Shown here piece by piece: positions 12,015 to 22,497 of a DNA stretch of 64,000 nucleotides (position 1 is its first letter; each line of letters opens with the position of its first letter). Position numbers and translations under genes: made by a program. The notes beneath the pieces are model-generated. The model made no database searches. It was not told the origin of the DNA and worked only from the letters and a program-made list of their open reading frames with translations. The stretch covers positions 7,290,501 to 7,354,500 of the forward strand of contig JALIGW010000028.1 of NCBI GenBank assembly GCA_023053685.1. Reading direction: 5' to 3'. This stretch comes from Diadophis punctatus similis (lineage: Eukaryota > Chordata > Lepidosauria > Squamata > Dipsadidae).

Positions 12015-12101
12015 TTGTAAAAAGTGTATATGGTTGTAAAAAGTGTACATGGTTGTAAAAATTGTACATGGTTGTAAAAAGTGTACATGGTTGTAAAAAG
12101 T
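12015..12101. repeat. 19-bp tandem repeat, 4.6 copies
   Basis: The unit TTGTAAAAAGTGTACATGG is repeated with only single-base differences. It lies near the right end of the 10657-12237 element. Confidence 0.95.
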
Positions 12102-12239
12102 ATTCTGCTACACTGGTATTTTATTAAATAATATATTACTACACCATTTGGTTCAGAATACTTTTTTTCTTGTTTTCCTCCTCTAAAATCTAGGTGCGTC
12201 TTATACTCCGGTGCGTCCTATACTCCGAAAAATACGGTA

Positions 12240-12746
12240 CATAAAAGCTCTTACCTGGCAGGCATTATTCTGGTCACAGCTCTTCCAGATTCGTAGCACT
12301 TTAAGCACTTACATAAGGGAGCTTAATTTGTTCAAGTTTACCTATTGAACACTAAGAACAGATGGTCACCACTAATTGATCTCATGGGTTTCATAGGACA
12401 AGAGGTGGAACAAGAGTACTAGCATTTATGGGGCTGGGAGACTATTTCCAAAGCCAAGTTTGCTCTAAGCGTTTCCTAGAGACAACTTGAAAACAGCTGA
12501 TGACATCCACATGTTCTATCCTATCTATGTTTTAATTTGCATCTTTGGCCCAGTGTCATGCATGTTGCTACTGCTAGCCAAATATGTTTGGTTGAGTGAA
12601 TGGTTTATTTTGCTTTGAATTAGGGCTTTGAAAAATATGTGTTTTGTTTTGTGTATAAAACAAAAACATTATTGTTCAAACAAACTAATCTGGACAGGTT
12701 ACTGCTTAGCTGGGCCAAAGGTCAGAACATTTTGGTTTCAGGTTTC
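12240..12746. other. non-coding stretch, nothing recognised
   Basis: AT-rich sequence. The phrase CATTTATGGGGCTGGGAGA occurs both here (12424) and at 10061, so an old dispersed repeat may be involved, but no boundaries are visible. Confidence 0.35.
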
Positions 12747-12754
12747 AGCTAAGG

Positions 12755-13610
12755 CAGGGGTGGCCAAACCGTGGCCCATGCGCCAAACGTGGCGCATTGG
12801 ATGATTACAAGTGGCGCATTGCATCCTTGCGCCTACTTATTTTTTTTAAAATAGGTGTCATAACTGAATCCATCTTAATATTTTCAACACCAAAGTGATC
12901 TCAGTTCAATTCATACAGCCTTCGGTAATGTTCAACTTCTCGGTGTCTGAAACTTAGAATGGAACTTGTGAGATGTTACTTTAGGCAGGTTTACAAATGT
13001 ATGAATATTTTTATCGGTGTTGCCATTGCGCGTTCCTGCTCAAACGATCGCAAACACCGCGCTCTAGCAACACATCATGTGTTTGAAGTCACGTGCGAAT
13101 GAGCAGCGAGCATTTGATATGGTCAGTCAGTTCTGAGTGAGCCATCATGGCGTGGAGTTTGAAGCAGTGTTTTATTGAGTATACTAGCGTGGTTTTTGTA
13201 TTGAGAGTGATTGAAAGACAGATTCAAGATTAAATATATATTACGTTTGTCAAAGAAGAGCGCCATTACTTTTTCTTGACGTGAACATAGAATTCAAATT
13301 CCACATAATTTATATTCTGTGTGATACGACGTACGTACTTGTGATCTATTTGTTCTTTTTCACTTTTTTTTAGTTTTATACTTTTCTATGCTTAAATTCC
13401 TGTTATCCATTATAGTACAAAAGAAAATTGAATTGCGTGATTGAGTTATTCCTTTTCCTCCCTTAAGCAAAGCAGATCCTACCCCTATCCCTATTTTACA
13501 ACCCCAAACATGAAAGTAAGAAGGTAAAAAACGTGCTTGAGTTGTATGGCGCATCTGAACTCGTCTGTGAAAAAATTGGCGCATGGTATGCTTAAGGTTG
13601 GCCACCACTG
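12755..13610. mobile_element. 856-bp hAT-like element, GGTGGCCAAACC termini
   Basis: An exact 8-bp duplication AGCTAAGG (12747-12754, 13611-13618) surrounds the ends CAGGGGTGGCCAAACC and GGTTGGCCACCACTG. Subterminal GTGGCGCATT boxes are repeated on both sides. The AT-rich interior lacks a long open frame, so this appears to be a deletion derivative of an autonomous hAT rather than a short MITE. A conserved-looking stretch starting CATCATGGCG near 13144 may be residual coding sequence. Confidence 0.9.
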
Positions 13611-13618
13611 AGCTAAGG

Positions 13619-14464
13619 TGTCTTACAAGATAAGTTGAATGGGAAAAGCTTTTTTTGTCTATTATTCATCTTTCTTCCTATCAGTCTCTTCCTGTTAGTC
13701 ACATACACAGTCAGCACAATCATCCTTCCCCAATCTTTCTATACCTTTCTTTCCTTTACCTCACTAACCACTGCTGATAGCCTTATCCTTTCCACACTGG
13801 TTTCCCATCCTAGAACGCTGCCACCAAGAACACACGTTTTCAGTCCTTGCCTGGATGATACATGTTGTTGGTCTAGGCATGGACCATCCTAAAAAGTTAT
13901 TCCAATGCACAGAAAGTTTTGTACCTTCCTACTTTGAGCCTAATAAACCTGTTTTGCCAAGTTCTGAATGACTAGACTTAGTGATTCTGCTGAACTACTT
14001 CTATTGTCTCTTTACCCATATAATTACCATAGAGCAGTAGCCCTTACATCTTTGTAATAATTTATGGCTTCGGTTTGAACACATTATTATGTCAGGTACT
14101 CTGCATATTTAAAAAGAAAAAGGATGTAACATGAAGCCAAGTTTGGGATTTACTGGGCCCTTCTATATGTTTTCCGAGCATTTCAAATGTTTATTTTACT
14201 AAATGACAGCAAGCATCTCTCTGTCTGGAGCCACTGACTAGAGAACAGTTTTGACTATTTTATCAGCTTGTTTTGAACTGAAAGCCTCCCTGCCCCCGAG
14301 TTGTTTCGTATTTTTACAGCACACGAGAAACTCAAGAATGTGACTGATGTTTAATGTGGTTTGCAATACATATTGTTCTTGGCCAAGTTGACCAACGTGA
14401 ATCTTTATGTCCTATCAGATTTTTGAAAATTAATGCATTTTTGTTGTTATTGTTTTTAAACTAG
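13619..14464 (+). other. SPINT1: non-coding stretch, SPINT1 intron upstream of first recognised exon
   Basis: No repeat or exon was recognised apart from the splice acceptor (TTGTTTTTAAACTAG) ending at 14464. Confidence 0.5.
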
Positions 14465-14619
14465 ATGATCAGCTGCCTAAAGCTAAAGCCTGGATGGATG
14501 TGAGGGTCCAGCCCAATGATGAACCAGTAATATTGAATGGCTCAGAAAGTACTGATGATAATGGCATTGTGAATTATGAATGGACACTTCTTTATGGTGA
14601 TTCCTCAGTGGTAATGGAG
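14465..14619 (+). CDS. SPINT1: SPINT1 exon, first half of PKD-like domain
   Basis: The 155-bp exon enters with two bases of a split codon and ends in phase 0. It encodes about 51 residues starting DQLPKAKAW and including VILNGSESTDDNGIVNYEW. The G-S-x-S-x-D-x-x-G-I-x-x-Y-x-W pattern is the conserved core of PKD-like beta-sandwich domains, which in HAI-1 lies between MANSC and Kunitz 1 and affects access of proteases to Kunitz 1. The acceptor is AAACTAG and the donor is GTAAGG at 14620. The next exon continues in frame, completing the domain with its second beta-sheet. It is the first recognised SPINT1 exon in the window. Confidence 0.93.
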
Positions 14620-15400
14620 GTAAGGCATAGCAACTGTCTACTAAGATTCCCTTCTATAGCACTTTTTAAAATCCCCACTTAAGCCACTGTAGCCATATGG
14701 GATATAAAAAAAAAAATAAACTTCACATTGTTATTAAGACAACATAGAGATTGTAAGATACTTGAAGATTATTATTATTTAATTCATTGGAATGAGCATG
14801 ACTTTATGGTAGAGAATGTGATACACTTGAGATGAGGACTTTCCCCCTCTGATAATACATTTCATCCATCGAATAGGTAAAGCTATCTTTACTCCTCCAG
14901 ATCCTTTTGGATCTTTCATCAAGGATCTGCTGAAATTCCCTGCCGGCTTCTCATATCACGTACATTTTTGCAACTTAACAAAGATGATCTTTTTATAGAC
15001 TGTTGTTGAAGTTCTTTGTAAACATTATCAATTTCATCATCATGACCACTATGAGCTTGAACAATGGGTTATTTCTATCTCCAGTTCTGAAAAGATCAGC
15101 TTTAAAAAGTTGTAAACATGATTTAATGTAGCTATCAAATCTAATCTAAATACAGATTCTTATTTCTGGGAGTTTGTGGATAGAACAGTGTAATGTATGT
15201 AACATAAAGAGTTCTCATATCACTGAAACACATCAAGACTAATGCATGAATAATGAATTATAGAGTAATTGCATTGGGCATCTCCATGCCCTAACAAATG
15301 CTCCCCATCAAAGCAACACTTTTGTCCCTTTCCCAGATAAGCAAGTATGTTACATAACTGGGAGAGATACAAATTACAAAGATGGGATAAGGAATAAGAT
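14620..15400 (+). other. SPINT1: SPINT1 intron sequence, nothing recognised
   Basis: AT-rich intron with no clear repeat until the pyrimidine tract that begins near 15405. Confidence 0.5.
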
Positions 15401-15404
15401 AGTC

Positions 15405-15410
15405 CTTCCT

Positions 15411-15502
<92 letters not shown>

Positions 15503-15803
15503 TCCTTCCTTCCTTCCTTCCTTCCTTCCTTCCTTCCTTCCTTCCTTCCTTCCTTCCTTCCTTTTTCTTTCTGTCTGTCTCTTCCCCTTCCCCTTCCCCT
15601 CCCCTCTCTTTTCTTCTCTTCTCTTCTCTTCTCTTCTCTTCTCTTCTCTTCTCTTCTCTTCTCTTCTCTTCTCTTCTCTTCTCTTCTCCTTTTCTTTTCT
15701 TTTCTTTTCTTTTCTTTTCTTTTCTTTTCTTTTCTTTTCCTTTCCTTTCCTTTCCTTTCCTTTCCTTTCCTTTCCTTTCCTTTCCTTTCCTTTCCTTTCC
15801 TTT
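15405..15803. repeat. 400-bp compound polypyrimidine microsatellite in SPINT1 intron
   Basis: Successive blocks are (TTTC)n, (TTCC)n, a short CTGT interruption, (CCCCTT)n, (TTCTC)n about 15609-15688, (TTTTC)n about 15689-15738 and (TTTCC)n to 15803. The + strand is nearly pure C/T for 400 bases. Long Lys/Arg/Glu open frames on the minus strand are artefacts. Confidence 0.98.
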
Positions 15804-16302
15804 CATAAACATTTATTGCCTGCACAATTTCAGTGTTAGTGGAAGTGCTCATCTAAACTGTGTAAATCAAAGGACATCAAAACTATAAACACAAAAACAT
15901 TGGAGCATTTTTTCAAAAAATCAGTCATTTCTAAATCTAACTATATACCTTGGACATCTTTTATATTTAGTTGCTGCATCTTATGAACAATATGTTTAAT
16001 CAATGTAGGTGTGTTGAGGTTTTTTTAAGCTGATTTAGTACATTGATTTTGAATTTTATGGTTTTGTTATAGTCCTTTGTGAATGATTTTCAGAAGATTA
16101 TCAACAAAAGACTACAAAATAATAATAATGCTTTAATTTATTCTTCTAACTTGAATATTGTAAATGTGTAACTACAAAGACTATTCTTCCATTGTTTTGT
16201 AAGGTGCCTTGTACTGTATGGTAGTAGAACTTATTTTATGATTAAGACAATTCAGAAGAAAGAAAAAACTATCACAGCTATTTGATAAGCTATGAAATAG
16301 CC

Positions 16303-16644
16303 TGTCAGGGTTCCAAATAGCATCGAAAACTAAATCAGAGTCTGAGGCAAAGTATTCCTCAAAGTTCCAATTTATTAGCAGAGCCATGATGGCACATCTG
16401 GGAGAAACCCGAATTTGAAGTCCCGTGAGTTTCTCCACCCAGTTGAAAGTTCAAGCCCTTGCCCTCACACCCCCAAGTCCATCACGTTGACCAATCTCCA
16501 TCTGCCAACTTGGTAGAAACTCCCATCTCCTTCCATGAAGGTGCAGGAGTGCAAAGACAAAGGATGACCTTGACCATCTAGAAAGAATGTGTTATGGCTA
16601 CATGCAAACAGCCCTCATGCAATTCCCCCTCCCAAATTCCCACA
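16303..16644 (-). mobile_element. possible solo LTR, minus strand
   Basis: On the minus strand the segment begins TGTGGGAATTTGGGAGGGGG, contains an AATAAA at about 16369 and ends TTTGGAACCCTGACA, the TG...CA layout of a retroviral LTR of about 342 bp. No matching target duplication is visible and no internal retroviral sequence flanks it. It lies in the intron between the two PKD exons. Confidence 0.45.
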
Positions 16645-17062
16645 GCAAAGAATACATTTTAAAATAGCATAAATTGTGGCAGGCCAAAGACCCCAACTAA
16701 AATGGCTTTGGTCATTTCCTAAATGTTAGATAGAGGAGAAATGCCATTTTATTTAACTTCTGTTGGATTGTAAATTGTTTGCTAAGTGAGAGTTTGTAAT
16801 ATTGCTTGGTATAGAGAGAAATAACATGAGAGTCATGAATCATTGCACAACCTAAACAATTCTAAGGCCTCTATATAATTCTGGGGATGTCCTACAAAGA
16901 ATTCTGAATTTAGCAGCTCCTTATATTTATACATGATGGGACTGTATAATACGATGAGCAACCCTCAGAGTTGCATAGATAAACTCTAAAATGAGGGAAA
17001 CCAAGGAGACTTGTTTTTGCTTAGGTCATTTTTATTTCTATTTTTTTTTCTTGTACTTCCAG

Positions 17063-17198
17063 AAACAGAACGATATTATGATGCTTTCAAATCTGAATGA
17101 AGGGTTTTACATCTTCCAATTCACTGTAACAGACACTGCGGATCAGCAACACTCCATCAACATCACTGTCACTGTACTTAATTCTGTCCAGACTGTAG
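17063..17198 (+). CDS. SPINT1: SPINT1 exon, second half of PKD-like domain
   Basis: The 136-bp exon begins in phase 0 (KQNDIMMLSNLNEG) and ends with one base of a split codon. It encodes about 45 residues including GFYIFQFTVTDTADQQ and INITVTVL, the terminal strands of the PKD fold with the expected YxFxxxVTD signature. The acceptor CTTCCAG and donor GTGAGT at 17199 are both strong. An open frame continuing past the donor to 17305 is readthrough into the intron. Two N-glycosylation sequons (NIT and, nearby, NSV is not one) are limited to N-I-T in INITV. Confidence 0.93.
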
Positions 17199-18482
17199 GT
17201 GAGTCATTTGTAGATGTACCTTTTAGCCTGGAATCAAGATGTGTCAATGTAGCTTTTACAGATTGCCAAGACCACACTCAGGAGTCCTATAGGGTACAAG
17301 TATGAAGACAATAAAAGTTAGCTTTTATGAAGGATAGTAAACTTTTCCTTTTTAAAGTTAATACTCTTCTTAGCTTTTCAATGTTTTAGTAACACAAAAC
17401 TATTCAAAGTTTTAACAATGTTATTGCTGATTTTTGGTGCCAATAACATTTTACTAAAAATTGGTGCCCTAGATTATCACCATTTTGAGGTAGAAAACAT
17501 GTAGACTGTACATTAATCCCTAAAATACGTTTAAGGCCATTTATAAGAAGCCTAAAACATTCTGTGTCCCTAAAATATGGAATTTGCAAGGGTTGGATGC
17601 AACAAGATGTGAACAATGTACAGGCAGCACTCTATGCAATAATAACCTATCAATGACTGCCAAAGACATGCGGGCTTGCAGCCTCTGAGCTTCTCTTTCA
17701 GGAAAATATTCAGTCATGCTGATAGTGATTCTGATGTATATAATTCTTTCCTGCTTTGTTCTCTCCTTTCCTGACTCCAACGTAGCCACATATGGAATAG
17801 TGTTAGACAGGCAGATAAGTAGCCAGAAACTCTGCTCTTGAAATGGCATAGATTGGAGTGGTATCTTAGGTCAGGAGCCTTTATACAGAAATAAAAATGC
17901 AATTACTTCTTAGAATTATTAAAATTCCTCCCACCATCATTTTAAAAACAACAAAAAACTCTTCCTTGTTTTTCCCATGAAACCCGTTACTTCTTTCTTT
18001 ATATTTGTAAGAATATGAATATAAATGTTCATTTATTTGTGTGTGTGTGTATTACAAAATATGTATAAAAAGAAAAATGGAGTATGAATATTTTACTCAA
18101 TAATGTTTGCATTGCGCGTTATGGTTTAAAGCCAATGCTAGCCCTTCCCCATCAAATGGCAGGAAAGACCCAAAGCTTTTATTTGGGGATAGCTAGACAT
18201 ATTGATATACTAACAATAGATAACAATAACCCACTATCTAACAATAGGCTTTTTAATATTCAGTTGTAAGATAACCTTAAGAGATCCCTAGGTGCACTGA
18301 CATCTCATATTTGCTATTAAATATATATTTAGTGATTCTGCTGGAAGAATACTCCTTGACAGCTACCTGCTCCCCTCTTTCTTCCAACTGGCAACTCTGT
18401 AAAATCTGGGGAAATAGACTAGATATAATTTATGCCTTCTCTTATCCTTACTGTGAGAATTCAATTTCCTTGTTCTTCCTAG
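17199..18482 (+). other. SPINT1: SPINT1 intron, nothing recognised
   Basis: AT-rich intron with only a short (GT)n near 18040. It ends at the acceptor TTCTTCCTAG. Confidence 0.5.
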
Positions 18483-18653
18483 ATCATTGCTTGGCTCCTT
18501 ATAAAGTGGGGCGCTGTCGAGGCTCCTTCCATCGCTGGTACTACAATCCGGAAGTAGAGCAGTGTCAAGAGTTCATTTTTGGTGGCTGCAATCCCAACAA
18601 AAACAATTATGTAAGAAAAGAGGAATGTGATCTTGCCTGCAAGAATGTTCAAG
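18483..18653 (+). CDS. SPINT1: SPINT1 exon, Kunitz inhibitor domain 1
   Basis: The 171-bp exon, phase 1-1, encodes one complete Kunitz/BPTI domain with six cysteines spaced as CLAPYKVGRC, CRGSFHRWYYNPEVEQC, CQEFIFGGC, CNPNKNNYVRKEEC, CDLAC. The reactive-site residue after the second cysteine (P1) is Arg in GRC-R-GSF, as in mammalian HAI-1, so inhibition of trypsin-like proteases such as HGF activator and matriptase is expected to be retained. The acceptor is TTCTTCCTAG. The donor is AAG/GTTCGT at 18654, which has poor +3 and +4 bases, but the frame and the conserved KNVQG ending support this border. Confidence 0.96.
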
Positions 18654-19260
18654 GTTCGTATATTAGAAGATATTGTTTCTCTATTTTAGAGATTTAAGTG
18701 GGGAAACCTAACCAATTCAGAATTATTTTGACACTACTCAATTTTATAACTTTCAGTCAAGTTAAGCTGATTTGGCTGGTTTCATTCTAATGTTTTCATC
18801 ATGATTTATTGAATAAAGCATAGTGCCCCAATTCACACATAACAAATAAACATGCTTTTCAATCACACATAACAAAAAAACATGCTTTTCAATACATAGT
18901 TATTAGGTTCAGTTTGTACATGCCTGAGTTAGAGAAACAGAAAAAGATAGGCTTTGTATTGAACCTTTTCCAAACTGGAACTTTTAGGGTTTGCTGGGCT
19001 AAAACCCACATAAATTCCCAATTAGCAAGGCTGGGGCACAACTATTAACTATCACTCAACACCTGGAGGACATTATCAGGTTGAAGAAGGCTGAGCCAGG
19101 CTATAAAATCAGGGATACTTTGTCTTTATACGGGTACATGGAAGCATATGATTGGCATTTGGTTGAATGAAAAGTATGGCCTTCACTGCGTTTCTATGTG
19201 TTGGAGAAATAATTGGAAGTGGCTTTAGATGTATTAGATGTATGCTTCTAGTATGCTTCT
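18654..19260 (+). other. SPINT1: SPINT1 intron, nothing recognised
   Basis: Apart from a short local duplication (ACACATAACAAATAAACATG near 18835, repeated near 18863) this is ordinary AT-rich intron. Confidence 0.45.
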
Positions 19261-19261
19261 A

Positions 19262-20516
19262 TGCATACCAGAAAAGTAGAATAGAATAGAATAGCGTAGA
19301 ATAGCGTAGAATAGAGTAAAATAGAGTAGAGTAGAGTAGAGTAGAGTAGAGTAGAGTAGAGTAGAGTAGAGTAGAGTAGAGTAGAGTAGAGTAGAGTAGA
19401 GTAGAGTAGAGTAGAGTAGAATAGAATAGAATAGAATAGAATAGAATAGAATAGAATAGAATAGAATAGAATAGAATAGAATAGAATAGAATAGAATAGA
19501 ATAGAATAGAATAATTCTTTATTGGCCAAGTGTGATTGGACACACAAGGAATTTGTCTTTGGTGTATATGCTCTCAGTGTACATAAGGAGAATAAAATAC
19601 ATTCATCAAGAATAAAAAGATACAACACTTAGTGATAGTCAAGGTTACTAATAAGCTATCAAATCATACTAGGAAACAAAAACAATATAAATTGAAAGAT
19701 ACAAGCAACATGGTTATAGTCATCAGTGGGAAGAGATAAGTACTAGGAAGGATGAGAATAATAATGGTAATATAGTTTTAGTAAATTATTTGACAGTGTT
19801 GTGGGAATTAGTTGTTAAACAGAGTGATGGCATTCGGGGGGGAAACTGTCCTTGTGTCTAGTTGTTCTGGTGTGCAGTGCCCTATAGCGCCGTTTTGAGG
19901 GTAGAAGTTGAAACAATTTATGTCCAGGATGTGAAGGGTCTGTAGATATTTTCACAGCCCTCTTTTTGACTCGTGCAGTATACAGGTCCTCAATGGAAGG
20001 CAGGTTGGTAGCAATTGTTTTTTCTGCAGTTCTAATTATCCGTTGAAGTCTGTGTTTGACTTGTTTGGTTGCAGAGCCAAACCAGACAGTTATGGAGGTG
20101 CAGTTGACAGACTGTAATTCCTCTGTAGAACTGAATCAGCAGCTCTTTGGGCAGTTTGACCTTTCTGAGTTGGCGCAGAAAGAACATTCTTGGTTGTGCT
20201 TTTTTGATGACGTTTTTGATGTTAGGTGTCCATTTTAAGTCTTGAGATATGATAGAACTTAGAAACTTGAAGAACTCTACTGTTGATACTGTGTTGCCTA
20301 GTATTGTAAGAGGTGGTAGTATAGGAGGTTTTCTTCTAAAATCCACCACCATTTCTACGGTTTTGAGTGTATTTAGTTCAAGATTGTTCTGGTTGCACCA
20401 CAAGTCTAGTTGTTCAACCTCCTGTCTATATGCAGATTCATCATTGTTTTGAATGAGACCAATCACTGTTGTATCATCTGCAAACTTCAGTATTTTAACG
20501 AGATGATTCAATGAGA
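19262..20516 (-). mobile_element. CR1/L3-type LINE 3' part with pentanucleotide tail
   Basis: The minus strand encodes the C-terminal part of a non-LTR reverse transcriptase, including the catalytic FADDT box (FADDTTVIGLI near 20480) and further conserved phrases to 20032. It is followed by a 3' untranslated region ending AATAAAGAATT and then a 246-bp pentanucleotide array (19266-19511). The frame is open for 159 codons and then fails. The copy is 5'-truncated and lies in the SPINT1 intron before the 9-codon exon, antisense to the gene. Confidence 0.9.
19266..19511. repeat. (AGAGT)n / (AGAAT)n pentanucleotide array
   Basis: About 20 AGAGT units lie distal to about 19 AGAAT units. The block nearest the LINE is the AGAAT form, so the AGAGT variant arose or spread away from the element end. 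Confidence 0.97.
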
Positions 20517-20570
20517 GCTAGTTGAAAAATTGAAAGGACAACATTCTCACCCAAATTTCCTTCTTTTCAG

Positions 20571-20597
20571 GTGCTGTTGAAAAACGTCAAGAACCAA
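20571..20597 (+). CDS. SPINT1: SPINT1 27-bp linker exon
   Basis: A 9-codon symmetric (phase 1-1) exon between Kunitz 1 and LDLRa with acceptor TTCTTTTCAG and donor GTAAGT. With the split codons at both sides it reads GAVEKRQEPK. The linker in mammalian HAI-1 is longer, so this short highly charged linker brings the two modules closer. It is supported by strong splice sites and by perfect frame continuity; it is too short to be identified by homology alone. Confidence 0.85.
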
Positions 20598-20744
20598 GTA
20601 AGTTCTTCTGTACTTTTCCATGATAGCATTCAAACTTCTTTTGAACTTCCTTACTGACATAAGGTTTAGTGGTACATCTTTGGTTGATATCTTACTCTGT
20701 GCTTTTGTAGCATTTGCAGTGAAGCACTTGCAAATACTTTTCTA

Positions 20745-21089
20745 CAAGTATTCCTCAATTTACAACCACAATTGAGCCCAAAATTTCTGTTGCTAAGTGA
20801 GACAGTTGTTAAGTGAGTTTTGCTTCATCGTATGATCTTTCTCACCACATTTTAAGTGAATCACTGCAGTTGTTAAGTTAGTAACACAGTTGTTAAGTGA
20901 ATCTGGCTTCCCCTTAACTTTACCTGTTAGAAGGTCCCAAAAGATTCAGTATGATCCTTGAGCAGCCATCATAAAATATGAGTCAGTTGCCAAGCAACAG
21001 TTACAAGTGTGAAAAACAGTCACGGATCACTTTTTCCAGTGCTGTTGTAACGGTCACTAAACAAACTGTTGTAAATTGAGGACTACCTG
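20745..21089. mobile_element. CAGGTAGTCCTCAATTTAC-family DNA element, full copy
   Basis: Terminal repeats CAAGTATTCCTCAATTTAC and TAAATTGAGGACTACCTG are inverted and each is bordered by TA. The interior has several direct and inverted TTGTTAAGTGA phrases. Related copies are at 9694, 23890, 36269, 48780 and 51700. No transposase is present. Confidence 0.8.
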
Positions 21090-21148
21090 TATTCTATTTC
21101 TGCTGTGCCCAAGGAAGAAAGACATCTTTTTACCCAAATGTCATAAAG

Positions 21149-21384
21149 ATAGCAATAGCACTTAGACTTATATACCACTTCATAGTGCTTTACAGCCCTC
21201 TCTAAGCGGTTTACAGAGTCAGCATATTGCCCCCAACAATCTGGGTCCTCATTTTACCCACCTCGGAAAGATGGAAGGCTGAGTCAACCTTGAGCCTGGT
21301 GGGATTTGAACTGCCGAACTGCAGCTAGCAGTCAGCTGAAGTAGCCTGCAGTGCTGCACTCTAACCACTGCGCCACCTCGGCTC
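21149..21384 (-). mobile_element. Sauria-type SINE, copy 2
   Basis: Head GAGCCGAGGTGGCGCAGTGG on the minus strand, body GTAAACCGCTTAGAGAGGGC, tail CTAAGTGCTATTGCTATC. The head lies only 46 bp from the LDLRa exon acceptor. Confidence 0.9.
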
Positions 21385-21430
21385 ATCTTTGCTGAGAACC
21401 CTTGAGAACTAACCCATATTTCTCATGCAG

Positions 21431-21556
21431 AATGCAATGGAAACTGCCCACCCTTCTATTTCAAATGTGAAGATGGCTGCTGTATTGATAAAGATCGGGA
21501 ATGTGATGAGACTCCAGATTGCCGAGATGGGTCAGATGAGAAATTTTGTGACTCAT
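21431..21556 (+). CDS. SPINT1: SPINT1 exon, LDL-receptor class A module
   Basis: The 126-bp symmetric exon encodes one LDLRa repeat, KCNGNCPPFYFKCEDGCC then IDKDRECDETPDCRDGSDEKFC. It has six paired cysteines plus the extra CC seen in HAI-1, and the calcium-binding acidic motif D-x-x-x-D-C-x-D-G-S-D-E is intact. In HAI-1 this module sits between the two Kunitz domains and shapes the relative orientation of the inhibitor arms. The acceptor is CATGCAG and the donor GTAAGT at 21557. Confidence 0.96.
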
Positions 21557-21714
21557 GTAAGTTGGTGACCCTTGAACTGTCTTGGAATAATAAAAATAGA
21601 GATGGAATTGAAGGCCACTGAGTCCAACTCTGCTCACTGCAAGAAACTAAATCTAAGCATACCCCAAATATATGATTTACATTTTTCTGTTGAATTTTTG
21701 ATGGGCATCTAAAG

Positions 21715-21835
21715 TAAGGGTCTCCAACCTTGGTGACTTTAAGACTTGTGGACTTCAACTCCCAGCAAAGCTGGCTGAGGAACTCTGGGAGTTGAAGTCC
21801 ACAAGTCTTAAAGTCGCCAAGGTTGGAGACCCCTG
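21715..21835. mobile_element. GGTCTCCAACC foldback MITE, copy in SPINT1 intron
   Basis: 121 bp, exact 8-bp duplication ATCTAAAG (21707-21714, 21836-21843). The two halves are almost perfect reverse complements meeting at CAAAGCTGGCTGAGG. Confidence 0.95.
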
Positions 21836-21941
21836 ATCTAAAGGCTATTCTGAAAATGTAGTTGGGCTGTTGGATAGGCCTTTAGTGTGATCTGGCCTCT
21901 TAATTGTCCTGGGAGAAGATAATACCGGTATATTTAGTGTA

Positions 21942-21945
<4 letters not shown>

Positions 21946-21997
<52 letters not shown>
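21946..21997. repeat. (GT)n dinucleotide array
   Basis: About 25 uninterrupted GT units, directly followed by the 22002 MITE, whose left target duplication GTGTAGAT uses the array's end. Confidence 0.97.
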
Positions 21998-22001
<4 letters not shown>

Positions 22002-22084
22002 CAGTGGTCCTCAAGCTTGGCAACTTTAAGAATTTGGGAGTTGAAGTCCACAAATCTTAAAGTTGCCAAGTTTGAAGACCTCTG
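22002..22084. mobile_element. short GGTCCTCAAGC foldback MITE
   Basis: 83 bp from CAGTGGTCCTCAAGC to GACCTCTG with flanking GTGTAGAT and GTATAGAT (7 of 8 match). It is related to the 21715 element and sits about 170 bp from it. Confidence 0.85.
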
Positions 22085-22497
22085 GTATAGATATAGATAT
22101 TTTTGACATGTTTTAAGTTGAAGAGAAGCTGTTCTGACCTTGTAAATAAGGCTGGGGTTTGAGATTGAAATAGGATTGTTTTTAGCTCAAAGCAATTCTG
22201 GTAAGGTTGGAGAGGTTCCTAAGAGGTCAGAATAGCTTATTTTGAATTTAAAATAGCTGTTTTTAATGTGCATTTAATTGCATTCCACTGTCATGCATAG
22301 CTTTCTGTTCTAAGAAAGAAAAATGTACTCTATTTATTATGCAAAACAAAACAGCAAATTAATGTTCTGCAAAATAAAATAGAATATTTGCATCATTTAT
22401 TTTATAGTTTATAACATAATTCATAAGAACTATTTCCATTTTCAAATAAAATGCATGTCTGTAAATCATTCTGCTGTCTGCTCTTTGTCTCTTTCAG

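Larger units (their letters stand above)
10657..12237. mobile_element. TA-flanked DNA transposon, CCGTATTTTT family, copy 2, with CpG-rich cargo
   Basis: The ends CCGTATTTTTCGGAGTATAG and its complement are bordered by TA on both sides. Subterminal phrases (GTGCGTCCTACACTCC, CTTGTTTTCCTCC) match the other three copies. The interior is unusual: 10740-10990 is a degenerate tandem of GGACCACGGGAAAGCCG-like phrases, and 10990-11690 is CpG-rich sequence resembling a promoter or CpG island. Copies of the GGTCTCC foldback element (11740-12014) and a 19-bp tandem repeat follow. No transposase is seen. Confidence 0.75.

Noticed and set aside
15220..15852. Lys/Arg/Glu-rich frames of 173 and 210 codons
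   Set aside because: Direct translation of the pyrimidine microsatellite on the opposite strand.
17199..17305. Extension of the second PKD exon past 17198
   Set aside because: The open frame continues but a strong GTGAGT donor lies at 17199 and the phase then matches the Kunitz 1 exon exactly.
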